Source of the DNA: Mycteria americana
Taxonomy: Eukaryota; Chordata; Aves; Ciconiiformes; Ciconiidae
Reading direction: 5' to 3'
Assembly (NCBI RefSeq): GCF_035582795.1
Contig: NC_134366.1
Location: forward strand, 6,554,828-6,618,827
DNA: 64,000 nt
Part shown: positions 47,740 to 60,352 of the stretch, piece after piece
Layout of the letters: the number at the start of each line of letters is the position of its first letter
How positions within the stretch are numbered: position 1 is the first letter of the stretch
The notes under the pieces: model-generated
Seen by the model: only the letters and a program-made list of their open reading frames with translations
Told to the model about the DNA's origin: nothing
Databases searched by the model: none
Translations under genes and position numbers: made by a program

Positions 47740-50159
47740 CTACCTGAAAAGAATAGAGGGTGATCAATCTTCTCAATATGAAATTTCCATATTTACCTAT
47801 ATAAAGCACTACAAAAAAGAGAGGTTTTTTTAGAAAAAGATAATTTTGAAATATTTGTGGTAAGCATACCTCTGTGTACAAACCTATAAACAACAAGTGT
47901 ATGAATTTCTTCAGATAGATGTTTAATTTATTTTATAATATATTGATGGATGTACAGATTTTCCCATACATATGCAATCCTTTAATTTATAGCTTCACAG
48001 TTCTTACAGTTTTATACATCATGTGCTTGCCAGTTCTGATGCACAGATTAATGCAAAATCAACCATTTAAAAAAGAGACAAATCTGGCACCAACCATGTA
48101 AACTCTGCTAATGAAGGAGGAAGTTAGCCCGGGAAAAGAATGAGTTTGTTTACTTTTCCCCAAGTACCACAACTCTTGCATTGAATCATGACTGCTTGAG
48201 TACCTAGTTTCTGCTTATATGCTTAGACAAAGAGTGCTTCTGCAATTAATGAAGTACTTTTGTTTAGGAGCTGAATGAATTTAAACTCTGTCAATGGTAT
48301 GTGTTGCTGGAAACCTGCCAATTCAAATCTCTCTCTGGGGACACAGATGCTTACATTTCTCCAAACTTCTACCTTAATGTCAAAGTTGATGCTCTCACTC
48401 TCACCCTGAAATCCGAGCAAAACCACGAGCTTTACTAAATGCACAATGTGCCCTTCACGAAACAGCGAGCAAGAGAACAGATGGGTCGTGCAAGATGTTA
48501 ACTATATTGTTTAACACAATTCACAAAGATACACCTGTGCTACCACGATGCTGACAAATAAAATAGTGAAGAGCAATATTGATAAAGAACAGCATTTCCT
48601 TTAACAACTGAGGTCTAGAAAGAACCCCTTTGAGCAACTGGCAAGGATAATTTATAATTAGAGTAGCATACAGCATTAGGGTATTGGCTCATGTGCTCTC
48701 CAGTTACGGGTACTTACATAGCTCAAAACTGATGACTGGGCAAGCTCCGTCAGCTGTGCCAAGGCTAATGTTACATACCCGGTTTAGCTGCTCTAATAGC
48801 TTGTTGCTACAAAAAAAGTGACTTGTTATCACTCTGTTCCTGGCAACAAGGTCCTTACTTGCCTTGAGCTCTGGAACTTTTCCTCTCATATGGTAAAATG
48901 ATTTGATTCTCTAACGCAGGGAAAATATATTCATATTTTTGCTGGTTATTTCTCTGTCATTTTAGAAAGCTGACTCAGGCAGGTACAGAATTGGATGATT
49001 TTCAGAGCCTGTGCAAAGAAGCAGGTCAGACTACGTGGCAAGAAGCAAGGCAGGAGGAAGAGCAGGACCTTACCATTTCAGCACAGCAAGTGCCTGAATC
49101 TGTATCATAAAGTTAGACATCAATGTTCAGAAGTAAAAAAATTGCACATCTCCATAATGAACATTTTAGTAAGTTTTTCATTCAGTGCTGCAAAGACAGT
49201 CCAGTGTAGGCTGAAAGAACTGTCCAATATACTCTCTATTGTGTCTTCACATATTTAATACGTTCCAGTCGCTTATGCCTGTAGAGACCTACTCTGAGCA
49301 ATCAAGTCATAAAGAAATCACTAAAGACCCAAGTTAAACAGATTCTAGTTACAAACTATTTGGGTTTGTGTATTCTGCATTATAAAGTAAAAGGAAAAAA
49401 AACCAAACCCGTTCTTGCTATCAGATTGATTATATAGTCCAAATTAGTTTTATTCAATTGTATTTTGATATATCATTTACAGACACACATTAGATGTGAA
49501 ACCGTATAATTATAATCTCTCATTTTAAATCCAAATGCCAAGAAGATCTAAAGCCAAAAAGTAGTCTAAGAACTACCTGGACTTACGTATAGAACTGGAA
49601 AATGGGTAAAAATGCAAATTTGTAGAATATAGAGGTCATGTATAAATGTGTAGAAAATGTTTTGAGATCCCCAAAATAAAGAGATGCCTTTTACAGTATG
49701 TTAGAGGACTTATTTGAATTCTCTTACTGACTACATTATAGAAAAAAATCTTGGTCAGAATCCTGGCTTACTGAAATAATTTAAGCCAGGATTTGTCTTC
49801 TAATATTTGCAGATGGAGGACTATGTACAATCAAAGCTCTTGTGTTAAGTATCTGCAGTTGATATATTCAAATCAACATACTTCTCTTCTGTTTGGAGTA
49901 CACTATTTCACTATACATATAGCTTTCCCCACCTTCATGCTCCAGTACTTTCCAGAAGAAGTCTTGACCTATTAAGAAGTTTGTATTTTCACCAGCTTTA
50001 ACTTACAAGCAAATCTGGAAACACTCGTTTCATTTCTGTGCACATGAAGAAATAACATTTAACAAACTGAGCCTTAAAGCAGTCACATAAACTGCACAGA
50101 GGTCCTGCAGCACTGCTCTGAAAATCCTAAATCCACAAATATTCCCTTGCGTGCCTTAC

Positions 50160-50291
50160 CAGCAGTAGAGTTCTTTGCAGTAGTTATATCCAGGTTCCAA
50201 AAATAATCAGGTTTCTTCACCATTTCAAAGAGAAATGTAGTTTTATCAAGGTTACCACTTCTTCTCAGCACATCAACTAATCTTTTTAGGG
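50160..50291 (-). pseudogene. TTC21A: TTC21A exon with internal frameshift
   Basis: The first half reads LKRLVDVLRRSGNLDKTTF and LFEMVKK. The second half, LEPGYNYCKELYCW, is clearly homologous to the family's LEPGFNYCRGIYCW but lies in the next frame. Between KK and LEPG there are 11 bases where the family has 18, a net loss of seven. The donor TG/GTAAGG is intact and matches the phase of the next exon, so splicing signals outlived the reading frame. Confidence 0.85.
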
Positions 50292-50779
50292 CTGAAAAGT
50301 TACCGAAAAATTAGAAAGCAATAAAGTAGATTTTATCTCTACCTTACAACAATTCAGATGCTTTCAAATCTGGCAAAATTTAAATTGTGACTTAAATCAT
50401 GAAGAATCTTTTTGTTTTGGGGCACGTGATTAATAAGATACAGCAATACTGCTTATCTCTTGGGAAGAGGGTAAGGTCTTTAAAAGAAAAAATGGCAGAG
50501 CCACAGAGCCAAAAAGAATTGCTGAAAAAGAATAGATGTTGCTAATATTTCCAGCTTCTTGAAGTAGAAAGCTCTTCCAGAAAACTTCAGATCTATTCAT
50601 ATTCTACATATGACACTACAGAAAGTCCTGAGAAATCCTGGATTTTACTCAGAAGGGGAAAATTTTGTAGGTGAAATTAAGAAAACAGAGTTTTCACATT
50701 TTCATGAGTTCGTTTTTTAAAACTTGGAGTGGAAATCTGAACAAACACACAGTCTTCAAGCTTATTTAATGTTATATAC

Positions 50780-50861
50780 CTGGTGATTTTTCCACAACAT
50801 TCTCATAAAGGTTTATTGCTTGTTCATACTTCTGTTTCCTGAACATGAGATCTGCCATCAT
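50780..50861 (-). pseudogene. TTC21A: TTC21A exon encoding MMADLMFRKQKYEQAINLY
   Basis: This 82-base exon (acceptor TCCTCTAG, donor CCAG/GTATAT) encodes MMADLMFRKQKYEQAINLYE and NVVEKSP. The segment is almost identical to the most conserved TPR of the TTC21 family and shows no damage. Confidence 0.9.
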
Positions 50862-51279
50862 CTAGAGGATAAAAACTTGTAAAAATAAAAGAAGATGCAC
50901 AAATAAAAAGTCCTACATATGAACTGGCATTAAACAATATTCCAAATTTTGTTCTTTTAAATATTATCAGAATAAATAATAGAAGAACTAATAATTACCA
51001 TACCAAAAAGCATGTGGGACATTTCCACTTTTTAGGAACAGAGAGGTCCAAACCCATTGTTAGGTGTCACACTATAACAAATGGATCAATGTCACTACTT
51101 GGCATACAACTGCCCACAAAAAGCAAACATTTCTTCTATTTTCATACATGTGTCTAGAGTGAACATTTTTTCTGTCCTACAAAGACTATATTTGGGGGAT
51201 ACAGATCTCTGATTTTCATCATTCCATTACTTCACTCCTTTTCTATGACTTTTTCTGGAAAAAAATTAGTGATGCCCAC

Positions 51280-51409
51280 CTATCAGGCCAGCAATTTCAT
51301 TATTAGTACTTTCAGGTAAAAATAGTGTGCTGGTGTGTAGACTGAGAAAACAGTTATTGGATCTTGACAATCAATCATCCAAATTAAAATAAGCCAACTT
51401 CAGTATTAT
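51280..51409 (-). pseudogene. TTC21A: TTC21A exon with in-frame stop
   Basis: The acceptor TTCTCAG and donor ATAG/GTGGGC bracket 130 bases that read ILKLAYFNLDD, stop, LSRSNNCFLSL and later STNNEIAGLI. This corresponds to MLELAQLYL.QDD...C..C..LL and NHETASV of the family. The stop codon TGA lies at 51373-51371. The exon's end phase does not fit the next exon, indicating a further indel. Confidence 0.55.
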
Positions 51410-52431
51410 CTGAGAACATAAGAAGTAATTAAAAATGAAGTATTTAGATAACAATTTTAATAAGTATCAAGAGCCTCTTATTTTCTCTCTACTGAGTTCT
51501 ATCACAGAAGACAGAAACAGAGTAGATCGATTTTTTCCAACGCAATTTCAATCTACTTTTATAATTACACCAAAGATAGATTTCCCCATTAGCACAACTA
51601 TTGCAGTATCCCAGTAATTATGAATAATCAGCAAAGGATATTCTTTACTGATTTTTCTTGTGCATCATTAATTATCTGAAGTGACAGGGCTAACATTACT
51701 TCTATTATGAACAAACAACTAGAGGAAACATGGAGGGAGTCAAATACAAATAATAATAAGATGGCTGCTCTTCAAAAATCAGTGTAATCCTGGAAAATGT
51801 TAATAGCAGTTCTATTTAAATGAAGCTGCATGGGCTTGCTAGACATTAAAGCTTGTAATATGTTGCGTATCATTAGTTCTCAGTGAAAGCGTAGATGGAA
51901 CTCATATCTAATTCAATGCTATTTTCTGCCAGTTAATGACCCTGAGAATCAAGCATTCACAAATGTAAATGGGAGTTTTTCCAAACCCATACTTTATGGG
52001 CTTTAAGAACTAGCTTTTACTGCGAGTAGAAAACCATACCTGCGCAATTTTCTTTGTTGTAAGTGTGACCCGATTTTTACATTTGCAATATGATACTCTC
52101 TTCTGATGATTTACTATATTACACATGAATTTTTAAATATTTTTCAATTTGATACATTTTACTTAATGGATAAATAAGTACAAAAATGTCTAACATGGCT
52201 GTATTTCCTTTTTGTGTTCGTGTTCCTTTTTGGCTCTTACTCCATTCCAATGTCAGAAATATGATTTAAGAATTCACCCATGGTAATTCAATGGTTTTGA
52301 AAAATCAATAAATATTTCCTTTTCTATATTTTTGAGGACACAACACTAAGAGAAAAATTTCTCTCGCTTACCTTGTATATAGATACTATGAATGAGATGT
52401 TGCCTGAGACTTTAAAAAATACTTTCTTTAC

Positions 52432-52606
52432 TATCTGTTGAAGTATACATTAATGTATTTTTATAGCTTTCAGTAGCTTGTACATAGTCCTTCTGACTCA
52501 GATAGTGCTGGACATTAATCAGTGCTGCCAGCTTCTTCTGAGAAGAAATGGATCCTGGCTGCTCCAGAGGGACGCATTTCAGTGTTCTCTGTTGTATTGC
52601 AAAAGC
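52432..52606 (-). pseudogene. TTC21A: TTC21A exon with the VPLEQP motif
   Basis: After TGCTACAG the exon encodes AFAIQQRTLKCVPLEQPGSI, SSQKKLAAL and HYLSQKDYVQATESYKN, ending D + A/GTAAAG. It matches the family segment ALDLQSRILKRVPLEQP, PSQKQLAASI and HYLAEKNYDKAVQSYKD, with three residues lost before HYL. The frame is open over 58 codons. It is the clearest identification of TTC21A in the window. Confidence 0.85.
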
Positions 52607-53689
52607 CTGTAGCAATGATGAACAGTGTAAGAGAGATTCATGAAAATGAAGTAACAATTGTAACAATTCCTGACAGTTTTTCAGAGCAGTTTCTTTTGTG
52701 GCTGTGCGTTTGGGCATCCACCTGAGGAGTGGACGTCTGCCTTTAAATCACCTTTTCCTGGTCCAAAACAGAGAACTCAATTCAACTCCTACCACCGGAT
52801 TTGTGTCCTAAAAGCCAGGCTGGTATTAAAAGATAAATCTCTTTCAGTCACTGCCCACTGAAGCTCTTCCATTTTGCATAAATAACATATTAACTAGACT
52901 TGTGCAAGCTGACCCGTGCCTGTGGGGAAGGCATGGCCATTGGACTATAATGTCAATATTTTTTTTCTTCCAAGCATGTTTCATACGTAAGTGTGGATGA
53001 CTGAGAATACAGTTAAATAACCAACCATCCATTGAAATATCATGCCTCTTCCTAATGAATAGACGGTTCTCCCCATCTCCTGGCTTGACCCTTTCCTCTC
53101 TTAAGTTCACTTCAATGAAACCCTTTCTTAAAATGCTTAACTCTTCCAGTGCAGTATACGGGGAGACTGATGGGGGCAGATGCAGCTATGAATTCCACCA
53201 CTGCAGTGACTACATCCTGATTTTAGCACTGCTTTTTATCAATGGGTAATTCTCAATGTATAAAATTTACCCTTTTTCAGTATGTCACCCCAGGGATTAT
53301 GGACTTTAAATGGTGTCTGGGATGGTGCTGTCTCTGCAGGCAGGTGAACTGTATTAAAAGAACTATGTTTACATTAAAATTCCTGCTCTATCTCTGAAGG
53401 ATTCACAAATGTATTTCTAATATGAAATCAGTTTCCCACTCACTGAAACACACACATATACCTGGCTCTCACACCACGTACCCTACTCACTGAGTCATCT
53501 GGCTTAATATTTGCCACACGCTGACATACATACCCTCACCCACTCCAGCTGCTGGAACTACAGACACACAAGCCCCTATGACCCATGGTCCCACACCCCA
53601 GTTGCTGGCACTTAGACCTTCATATAGACATCGCAGATGTCCAGGAGAATGGATGAGGGGCTCTCTGCCCCTCACGGAATGGAGAATGG

Positions 53690-54940
53690 AATCACAGACA
53701 ATCAGAATGGAATCACAACCAGGAGAGATAAAAAGGCACGATATCACAACCATCTTCAACACTGAAGATCAAAGGAAGTACAGGCTGGTCAACCTAACCT
53801 CAGTTGTTGGGAAGGTTATGGCACAAATACTCCTGGAAGTCATTTCCAGCCACCTGAAGGACAAGAAGGTGATTGAGATCAGCCAGTATAGATCTACCAA
53901 GGGAAAATTGCACCTGACCAACCTAACTGCCTTCCATGATGAGATGGCTGGCTGTGTGGACAGGAGGACCGCAGCAGATGTTGTGTATCTTGACTTTAAC
54001 ACAGAATCTTTATAGCCAAATTGGTGACATATGGACTGGAAGACTAAGTAATAAGGTGGACAGGTGGATTGTCAGGTCAATTGTGGCCAATTACTAGTGG
54101 TATGCCTCAGGTCAATACTGTTCAATACCTTTATTAACAACCTGGATGATGGGACAGAGTGCTCTCCCACTAAATTTGCAGATATTACCCAACCAGGGGA
54201 GTGGCTGATATGCTGGAGGACAAGATTGCTCTTCAGAGAGAGGTAGACAGGCTGGAAATGGGCTGGCAGAAACCTCCTGAAGTTCAACAAAGGCAAATGC
54301 AAAGTCCTGCCTCTGGGATGGAATAACCATGTGCAACTGTGCAGGCTGGGGAATGGCTGGCTGCAAAGCAGCTCTGCAGAAAAGGATCTGGGAGTCCTGG
54401 TGAACAACAAATTGAACATGAGTCAGCAGTGAGCCCTTGCAGCAAATAAAGCCTATCACGTGTTGGGCTGAATTAGCTAGAGAGTAGCCAGCAGGTCAAG
54501 GGAAATAATTCTCCCCCCCGCCCTATTCAGCAGCTGTTAGACTGCATCCCTGAAGCAGTGTGTCCAGTTTGGTGCTTCCCAGTGCAAGAAAGACACTCAC
54601 ATACTGGAACAAGTCCAGTACAGGGCTACCAAGAAGATAAGGGGGCTGGAGCCTAGAGAGTTAATCAGCTTGCCCTAAGTATAAACCCATATTTTATCAG
54701 CAGAATAAGTCTTTAGACTCCCTTGGGAGTGATTCAGTCACACATAGGCTTACACAGACATTTTAAGTGCCCCAGAATATCTGACACATCCTCACTGGGC
54801 TGGCAGTCTGACATAGGACCTATGTCTAGACATGGTCCTGCGCAACTGGCTCTAGGCAGCCCTGCTTGAGCACTGGGGTTGGACAAGGTGACCTCCAGAG
54901 GTCCCTTCCAGCCTCAACCATTCCTTGATTCCATGGGAGA
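53690..54940 (+). mobile_element. CR1 LINE fragment with reverse-transcriptase core, plus strand
   Basis: The plus strand encodes YRLVNLTSVVGKVMAQILLE, then KGKLHLTNLTAFHDEMAG and VVYLDFNTESL: the reverse-transcriptase palm of CR1 with several later frameshifts and stops. The 3' end shows the CR1 terminus TGACCTCCAGAGGTCCCTTC near 54890-54910. About 160 bases (54655-54815) in between do not look like CR1. The element lies in the gap where the central TTC21A exons would be expected. Confidence 0.85.
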
Positions 54941-57840
54941 CCCATTCACTTCTGAAGCTTTGAGGTAACTTAATCCAAACACTATTCAACTTATTTCAAT
55001 TTGCTGATGACTGTATTACTGCTTGACTGCTATCAACACAGTTAGGCTGCTCCTTCATCAAGCAGCGCAGCTTAAACGGTGGAACATTTCCAAGAGCTCT
55101 GTTTGTACAGGAAATACCTCTGCCTACCAACCTGAGCAGTTGTGATAGCACTGGCACGCTGCTACAGTAACGGAGACAAAAGAACAAATTGCTTAGTTTC
55201 TGCAAGTCTCAGTGATAAGAAAAATAAGACTATTAAAGACGTGTTATGCTATACTGCTATACTAAATTCAGTTGCACCCTAGAGCTTTGGAAACACCACA
55301 ACTTTCTTTACCAGTGAACATCAATATGTTATTTACATTACATGGGGATTCTCTCTCGTGAATACAAGAAGGAGCTTGAAACCCACTTATGACTGTTCAC
55401 CAAAATCAACAAAACTGGATACAACTGACCCCCTGCCTCTGCCTGGCAACTTTTATGTGTAGAAATACCTTTATTTATGCTTTGCCAGGGTTGCAATTCT
55501 TCACAAGTTCTGTAGAGGTGATACTTCTAACAAGGTGATGATCATTTACATTTTTAATGTATGATGTACATATGAAAATGCTGTTTTATCATTGTTACGG
55601 AGACAATTGCTTTCAGAATTCCTGTTCACGAGCATCCTGTGCATGTCTTCAAAGAGGTATAAACAAATATGACTGAAGATCTTAACAGATTTATTAATAT
55701 TTGCCAGTGAAATAGATAATCTTGTCAGATACAAAATCATTCAGGACTAAATTCAGCTGCTCACAGGTTGGCATCTAGCGTCCCTGGAGATCCCCCAAAC
55801 TACGTGAAGTGAGGGCTTACCTCCTTCTTCCCCTGGGAGCTGCTTTTAAGCTGAGGCTTTACCACCAGCCCCAGCCTGGGCTAGACTGCAGCAGCGCAGC
55901 AGCTGTGTCTGTGCCCAGTCTCGAACTGTGGCCCTGACCTGGATTCGTTGGCTTAGCCAGCTAGAAGAGGAAAGTGCTCAGGCCCTAACACCCTGCCGAT
56001 CTCCGACACACTAGGCTGCCCCAAGTTCCAGTAGCTGTCCAGTGCAGACAGGTGAACCAAGCCCTGGCCGGTACGGTCAGTGGAGTTTACAATGCTGTTG
56101 ATCTGACTTAATGTAGGCGTCTACTTTAGGTGAGCTGAACAATTCTCCACTTTCTAGACCTCCATCGACTATAATGGGAGCTTTGACACCTAAAGCTCAA
56201 GTCATTTACCTGCACGTAGCTGTCTTGTACCATCTGAGATGCCACACAGTATCTCACCTCGCTTTCAGGCACTGTTGCAGAAAGGCACTAGCATCCTGTC
56301 CTTCGCGCGTAACAGCTAACAGTCTTGTTCAGATGTCTCAAGTACCCTAAGGCATCTCAGCTGGCACTGAAAACCTGTGGTTAAGCAAATGAATTAGGAC
56401 CACAGGCATTATATAGATTACAGGCATTATACAGACATCTTAACATTGACCTGAACACCACCCTAATAAGCACTATTCCACCCAGGACAATAATACTGCC
56501 AGCAAGTAGTTTCCAACTCAATGTCAAGTTCACTTTTTTTTTTTTTCCCAAAACAGATCAAGCCATAAAATGTATCTTTTGAAGTAAGTTTAGCATCTTT
56601 AAGAGATGGACAAAACCACTTTTTCAGGACAATAAAGGTCCTGTAAATCATCTGCACAAGTTTGAGAGGAAATTAATCTCCTTAAGAAAATGTAGTTTAA
56701 ACAAGTTCGATCTACTAGATGCTCTTCCTCTTATTTTTGCATAATGAATTTCTGTAATCTGTCCTCAGTAATGCTTAGTTTCTATTCCCCATCATTTTCA
56801 CCAAAATGTTACTGCTTCTTTAGGGTCAACTTCTTTGATCATCTTAAAATTTATTATAGGAATATTAATATACAAATATTTTAGATTGATAATGACCAAA
56901 GAATTAATCTTCCATGAACATTTTTCATCCTTCTTGATTTTTCTAACTAAACTCATTCACAGAATTTCCTCTGGATTGCAAGCTTGCTTCTGAAGCTTAC
57001 TGAGTTTAGACAGTATAACATTTGAAAATCTGTACTCCTTTGAAATTTTGAATTTGAACGTTTACTCCTTTATAATTTCTGATGAGTTCTACAGAAAACA
57101 CTTCCGAAAGAGGCCAAAGATCTTTATTCACACTACACAATACTTCTGCCATACTGAACGATTACTTGTACAATGGGGATGAGAAATCCTTAATTATAAG
57201 AGCTACAGCCGAGAAGTGCCTGTTTTTCTCCACTGACAGAAAAAAAGGAACCTATGACTAACTCAGCTGCAGCTTTGTATACTATATCTACATATCTAAA
57301 TGTATTCTAGAACGGTCAGCACACATTTCCTGTATCAACTTTCATTTCCATAGGAACCTTTAGAAAGGACTGATATTGCAAGAAGGCTGTAATTGCTAAG
57401 CATACAAAGAGCTTTGGAAAATACGCATTTCAAGTTTACAGTACTCTGCAGAATCTGTCAGTTCTGTATTACATTGGTTTAGTTTCATTACCATGAATGA
57501 TAAATGACATTTCTTTCAAAATTCAGTATCTGCAAAAGCAAAGATATCATTATGTGAAAATGCGGTAACACTGCATTATTTCTAGTGGCTTAAAGCCCTA
57601 TAACAATCAGAATATATTTCTAATGACCGGCCAATTGTTATGTTTTTAACCTTGCATTACCAATTAGCTGGTTTTTATCATGCACTGACTTTATTATAAA
57701 AAGAAAATCCTCTGTTGACAAAGTATTTTGGAGAATGCCTAAAATATATCTCTTAGTCATTTACTAACAATCCTATTTTCACTGTCTAATACACAATTAA
57801 CAGAATAAAATTTAAAAAGTAAGGTTTCGAAAATTATTTA
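54941..57840. other. TTC21A: Non-coding stretch lacking expected TTC21A exons
   Basis: In a complete TTC21A many exons covering residues about 240-900 would lie between 52.6 and 57.8 kb. I found no convincing one. A minus-strand open frame at 56657-56463 contains SLKDAKLTSK, faintly like NPHDASLASR of the family, but this is too weak to call. Confidence 0.35.
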
Positions 57841-57841
57841 C

Positions 57842-57997
57842 TAAGAAACTTGACAACCAGTTTCATCCACCAGTTATGGAGTAGCCAGTTTTGACAACAT
57901 CGGTATGCAGGTAGGTAACCTTTGTAAAGTGTCACGGATGTGACCGGACAGTCCTCTTCGTATATTTTCAGAAACTCTTTTAAATGCAGACTGTTTC
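57842..57997 (-). pseudogene. TTC21A: Probable diverged TTC21A exon
   Basis: The acceptor TTGTACAG and a possible donor A/GTAAAT bracket an open stretch containing LKEFLKIYEED, GYLPAYR and LLHNWW. The order fits the family segment FLPA....L.LA.QDW, with shared LPA and the Trp. Divergence is high, so the call depends mainly on position and splice sites. Confidence 0.4.
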
Positions 57998-58104
57998 CTG
58001 TACAACACAATTCATGAGGAAAGAAGAATCACAGAAGGAAACACAGGAAGAAGAGGCTTGAAATTCTTCTTAAACTCCTTGCACCTTTTTCTCAGTAGGT
58101 CAGG

Positions 58105-58195
58105 ATTTGCCTCTTAGTGGAGCAGTCTGTAAGACCTGTTCAGAAAGCCTTTTAATTCCAGACTCCTTGCCCCTGGCATATAATTACATCAAAGT
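58105..58195 (-). pseudogene. TTC21A: Possible remnant of the next TTC21A exon
   Basis: On the minus strand GIKRLSEQVLQTAPLRGKS followed by a TGA resembles the family segment AIEYLEQGIQDTKDVLGLMGKA and lies in the right order. Similarity is weak and splice sites are not clear. Confidence 0.25.
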
Positions 58196-58532
58196 AGCTC
58201 CAAAGTTACAACCAAAGGTAAGTAGAACTGATGAAACAGTTTTACCCCCAACAATTAGTTTATTTTCCCACTGTAGAAAAAAATAATAAACATTCTTCCT
58301 CATCAGAAAAAGAGTTTTGGACTAATGTAGAAATATCCACTAAAAAAAAAAAATCAGTTAATTTCCCCAGATTTTATAGTAAACAAGAAATGTAATCTAG
58401 ATAATTATAATTTTAGGTACAGTATACATTAGTTTTTGCATATTTATATTTTCTTATGTTTGGCTAAAAGTCTGATGATCTCATTTGACTTTTTAAATAG
58501 TGAGAACTTCTGTCTTGTTCTGGATGAAATAC

Positions 58533-58698
58533 CATTTATACACTACCTCTCTAGATCCAGGAGACATTTTCAGCATTCTGTCAAGTCCTTCATAATTTTT
58601 ATCCATTCGCCATAAAAACATTCCTGCATAATATAATTCATTAGTCCCTGCATTTTTCCTGTTTCTTTTGTTTTGCAGCTCTAAAGCAGCTTCACAAT
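58533..58698 (-). pseudogene. TTC21A: TTC21A TPR exon (ELYYAGMFLW segment)
   Basis: The exon follows TTTTTAG and ends TG/GTATTT. It encodes ALELQNKRNRKNAG, ELYYAGMFLWRMDKN and DRMLKMSPGS. This is the family segment ALYYASLFLW.TGR.DKAREYIERMLK, but three residues are missing between the LW and RMLK parts and two more near the end. In-frame deletions in a normally rigid TPR helix pair suggest relaxed constraint. Confidence 0.75.
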
Positions 58699-60239
58699 CT
58701 AAAAACAAATATTCAAATACAAATGTGGTAAATGTGTTAAATTTTGAAAAGTCATGTAATGACAAAACCAGTCAAATGAAACAAGCCTCCTAATCCTTGA
58801 AACACGTGTAGGTAGCTTCTTAGATTGTGTTACTGAAATCAAAATTATTCAGCATTTGCCAGACTGGCAAGTAAATTAGTAAGCTTTTCTCCTTTAGAAA
58901 TTATATCTTTAAAAAATGAATTATTTTTGCACAAAGGCACGCTGAAAAATAATATACAGTTCTCCACTGATATAGAATGTAAATCTCCCATCACCTTGTA
59001 TGGGACTTCAGCTCAGTCCCGACTGCTGTTGAACCTCGGGTCACTCCCATGTGAGCTGCAAGTGTTTTGTGTCTTTCAGGATCCCTGTGTTCCTAAAATT
59101 TATTACTTCTAATAGAAGAAATAGCTATTAGTTCGTGTTCTCCTCTAGTGCATGAAATACTCTTGTGCTGATGTTCTAGAAACACCCATGCAACCCTTCA
59201 AAATAAATCTTTAGTGTAGTGCAGAATCATCTTCAAGGTAGCTACATGAAAATAAAACTGGACTTCTTTTCATGAGAATACCATAATGAGATGAATACGA
59301 ATTCTCCTATGCAATGCTGTTGTTTAATAATTTATTGAAGTCTCGGAGCTTTCTGCAAGTTGACAAATTGAATATGCAAGCACTGCTTAAGTGTTGAACA
59401 AACACAAGCTAAATTATTTTCCTAAATAAACAAAAATGTGTTGTACAAGAGTGGTCCAGTGCAGATTAGATTTTTTCAGTAATTCTAGTGACAGCAGCGC
59501 TACTTTTGGTACTATTTTGTTTAGCTAATTAGACAAAATATTACTTAAAACATACCTACATTTATCCTAGAATATTTTTCATTCTACAGCTCCTAATTTA
59601 ACCTGGATAAGTGGATGAAACACTGGACTAATGTATCACCAAGTTTCTGACTGTTGAAACTTGTGACAAGTCATACGTAAAAAAAACCCCCAACCCCTTA
59701 TCTATATTTTTACACCTTTTGTCTGCATAAATAAGTTCCAAAAGACAACACAATGACACACCAGAATGGTTCTTTCTGGCTTTTCCTCACTGTAAGACAG
59801 GACCTTGCATTTGACCAGCAGAGATGTTGCAGATGGATGGTTGATTCAGATGTTATTAGCAAACACCAAAAAAGTTATTTGTATAAATGAATTCCGAGCC
59901 ACAGTCTAACTAGGTAGTTTGTTTCATTTGCATACTCTAGCACAATAAGCTATTCTCAGTGCATGTGTTTCTAGATAGCTCTGTAAACGACGTGGAATAG
60001 CAAGGAGTAAAGAGCTATGAGCATTAGCATTAAGAACAGCTGTGTTGGGCCAAACCAAAGCTACATCTAGCCCACTCTCAACCTGCAACAGCAGCTCTAA
60101 AGCACCTATCAAGGACTAAGACTGGGACACATGTAAATGATACTTCCTTCGGGGAGTCTTCCAGCCTTCAGATGGCTTCAGCTCAGAAAATATCTTTTCT
60201 TGTATTGGTGTACTTATTGGTCCTCCCCAGATTTGGGGC

Positions 60240-60352
60240 ATTTTAGGGACATGGTATAGCGGTGGTCTTGGTAGTGTTAGGTTTATGGTTGGACTCAAAT
60301 GATCTTAAAGGTCTTTTCCAACCTATACAATTCTGTGATTCTGTGATTTTTC
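60240..60352 (+). mobile_element. CR1 3'-end fragment, plus strand
   Basis: A short fragment ends GGTCTTTTCCAACCTATACA followed by ATTCTGTG ATTCTGTG ATT, the eight-base terminal repeat typical of CR1. Only about 110 bases are recognisable. Confidence 0.8.

Noticed and set aside
48223-48444. 73-codon minus-strand frame as a coding exon
   Set aside because: No recognisable family, no TPR pattern, no convincing donor.
48704-48889. Minus-strand frame with a short segment between TTTGTAG and GTATGT as another TTC21A exon
   Set aside because: The splice-like borders enclose under 30 bases and show no family similarity.
55741-56400. Possible gene or exon cluster with short splice-like sites
   Set aside because: No protein similarity; more likely old repeat-derived sequence, but the family could not be named.
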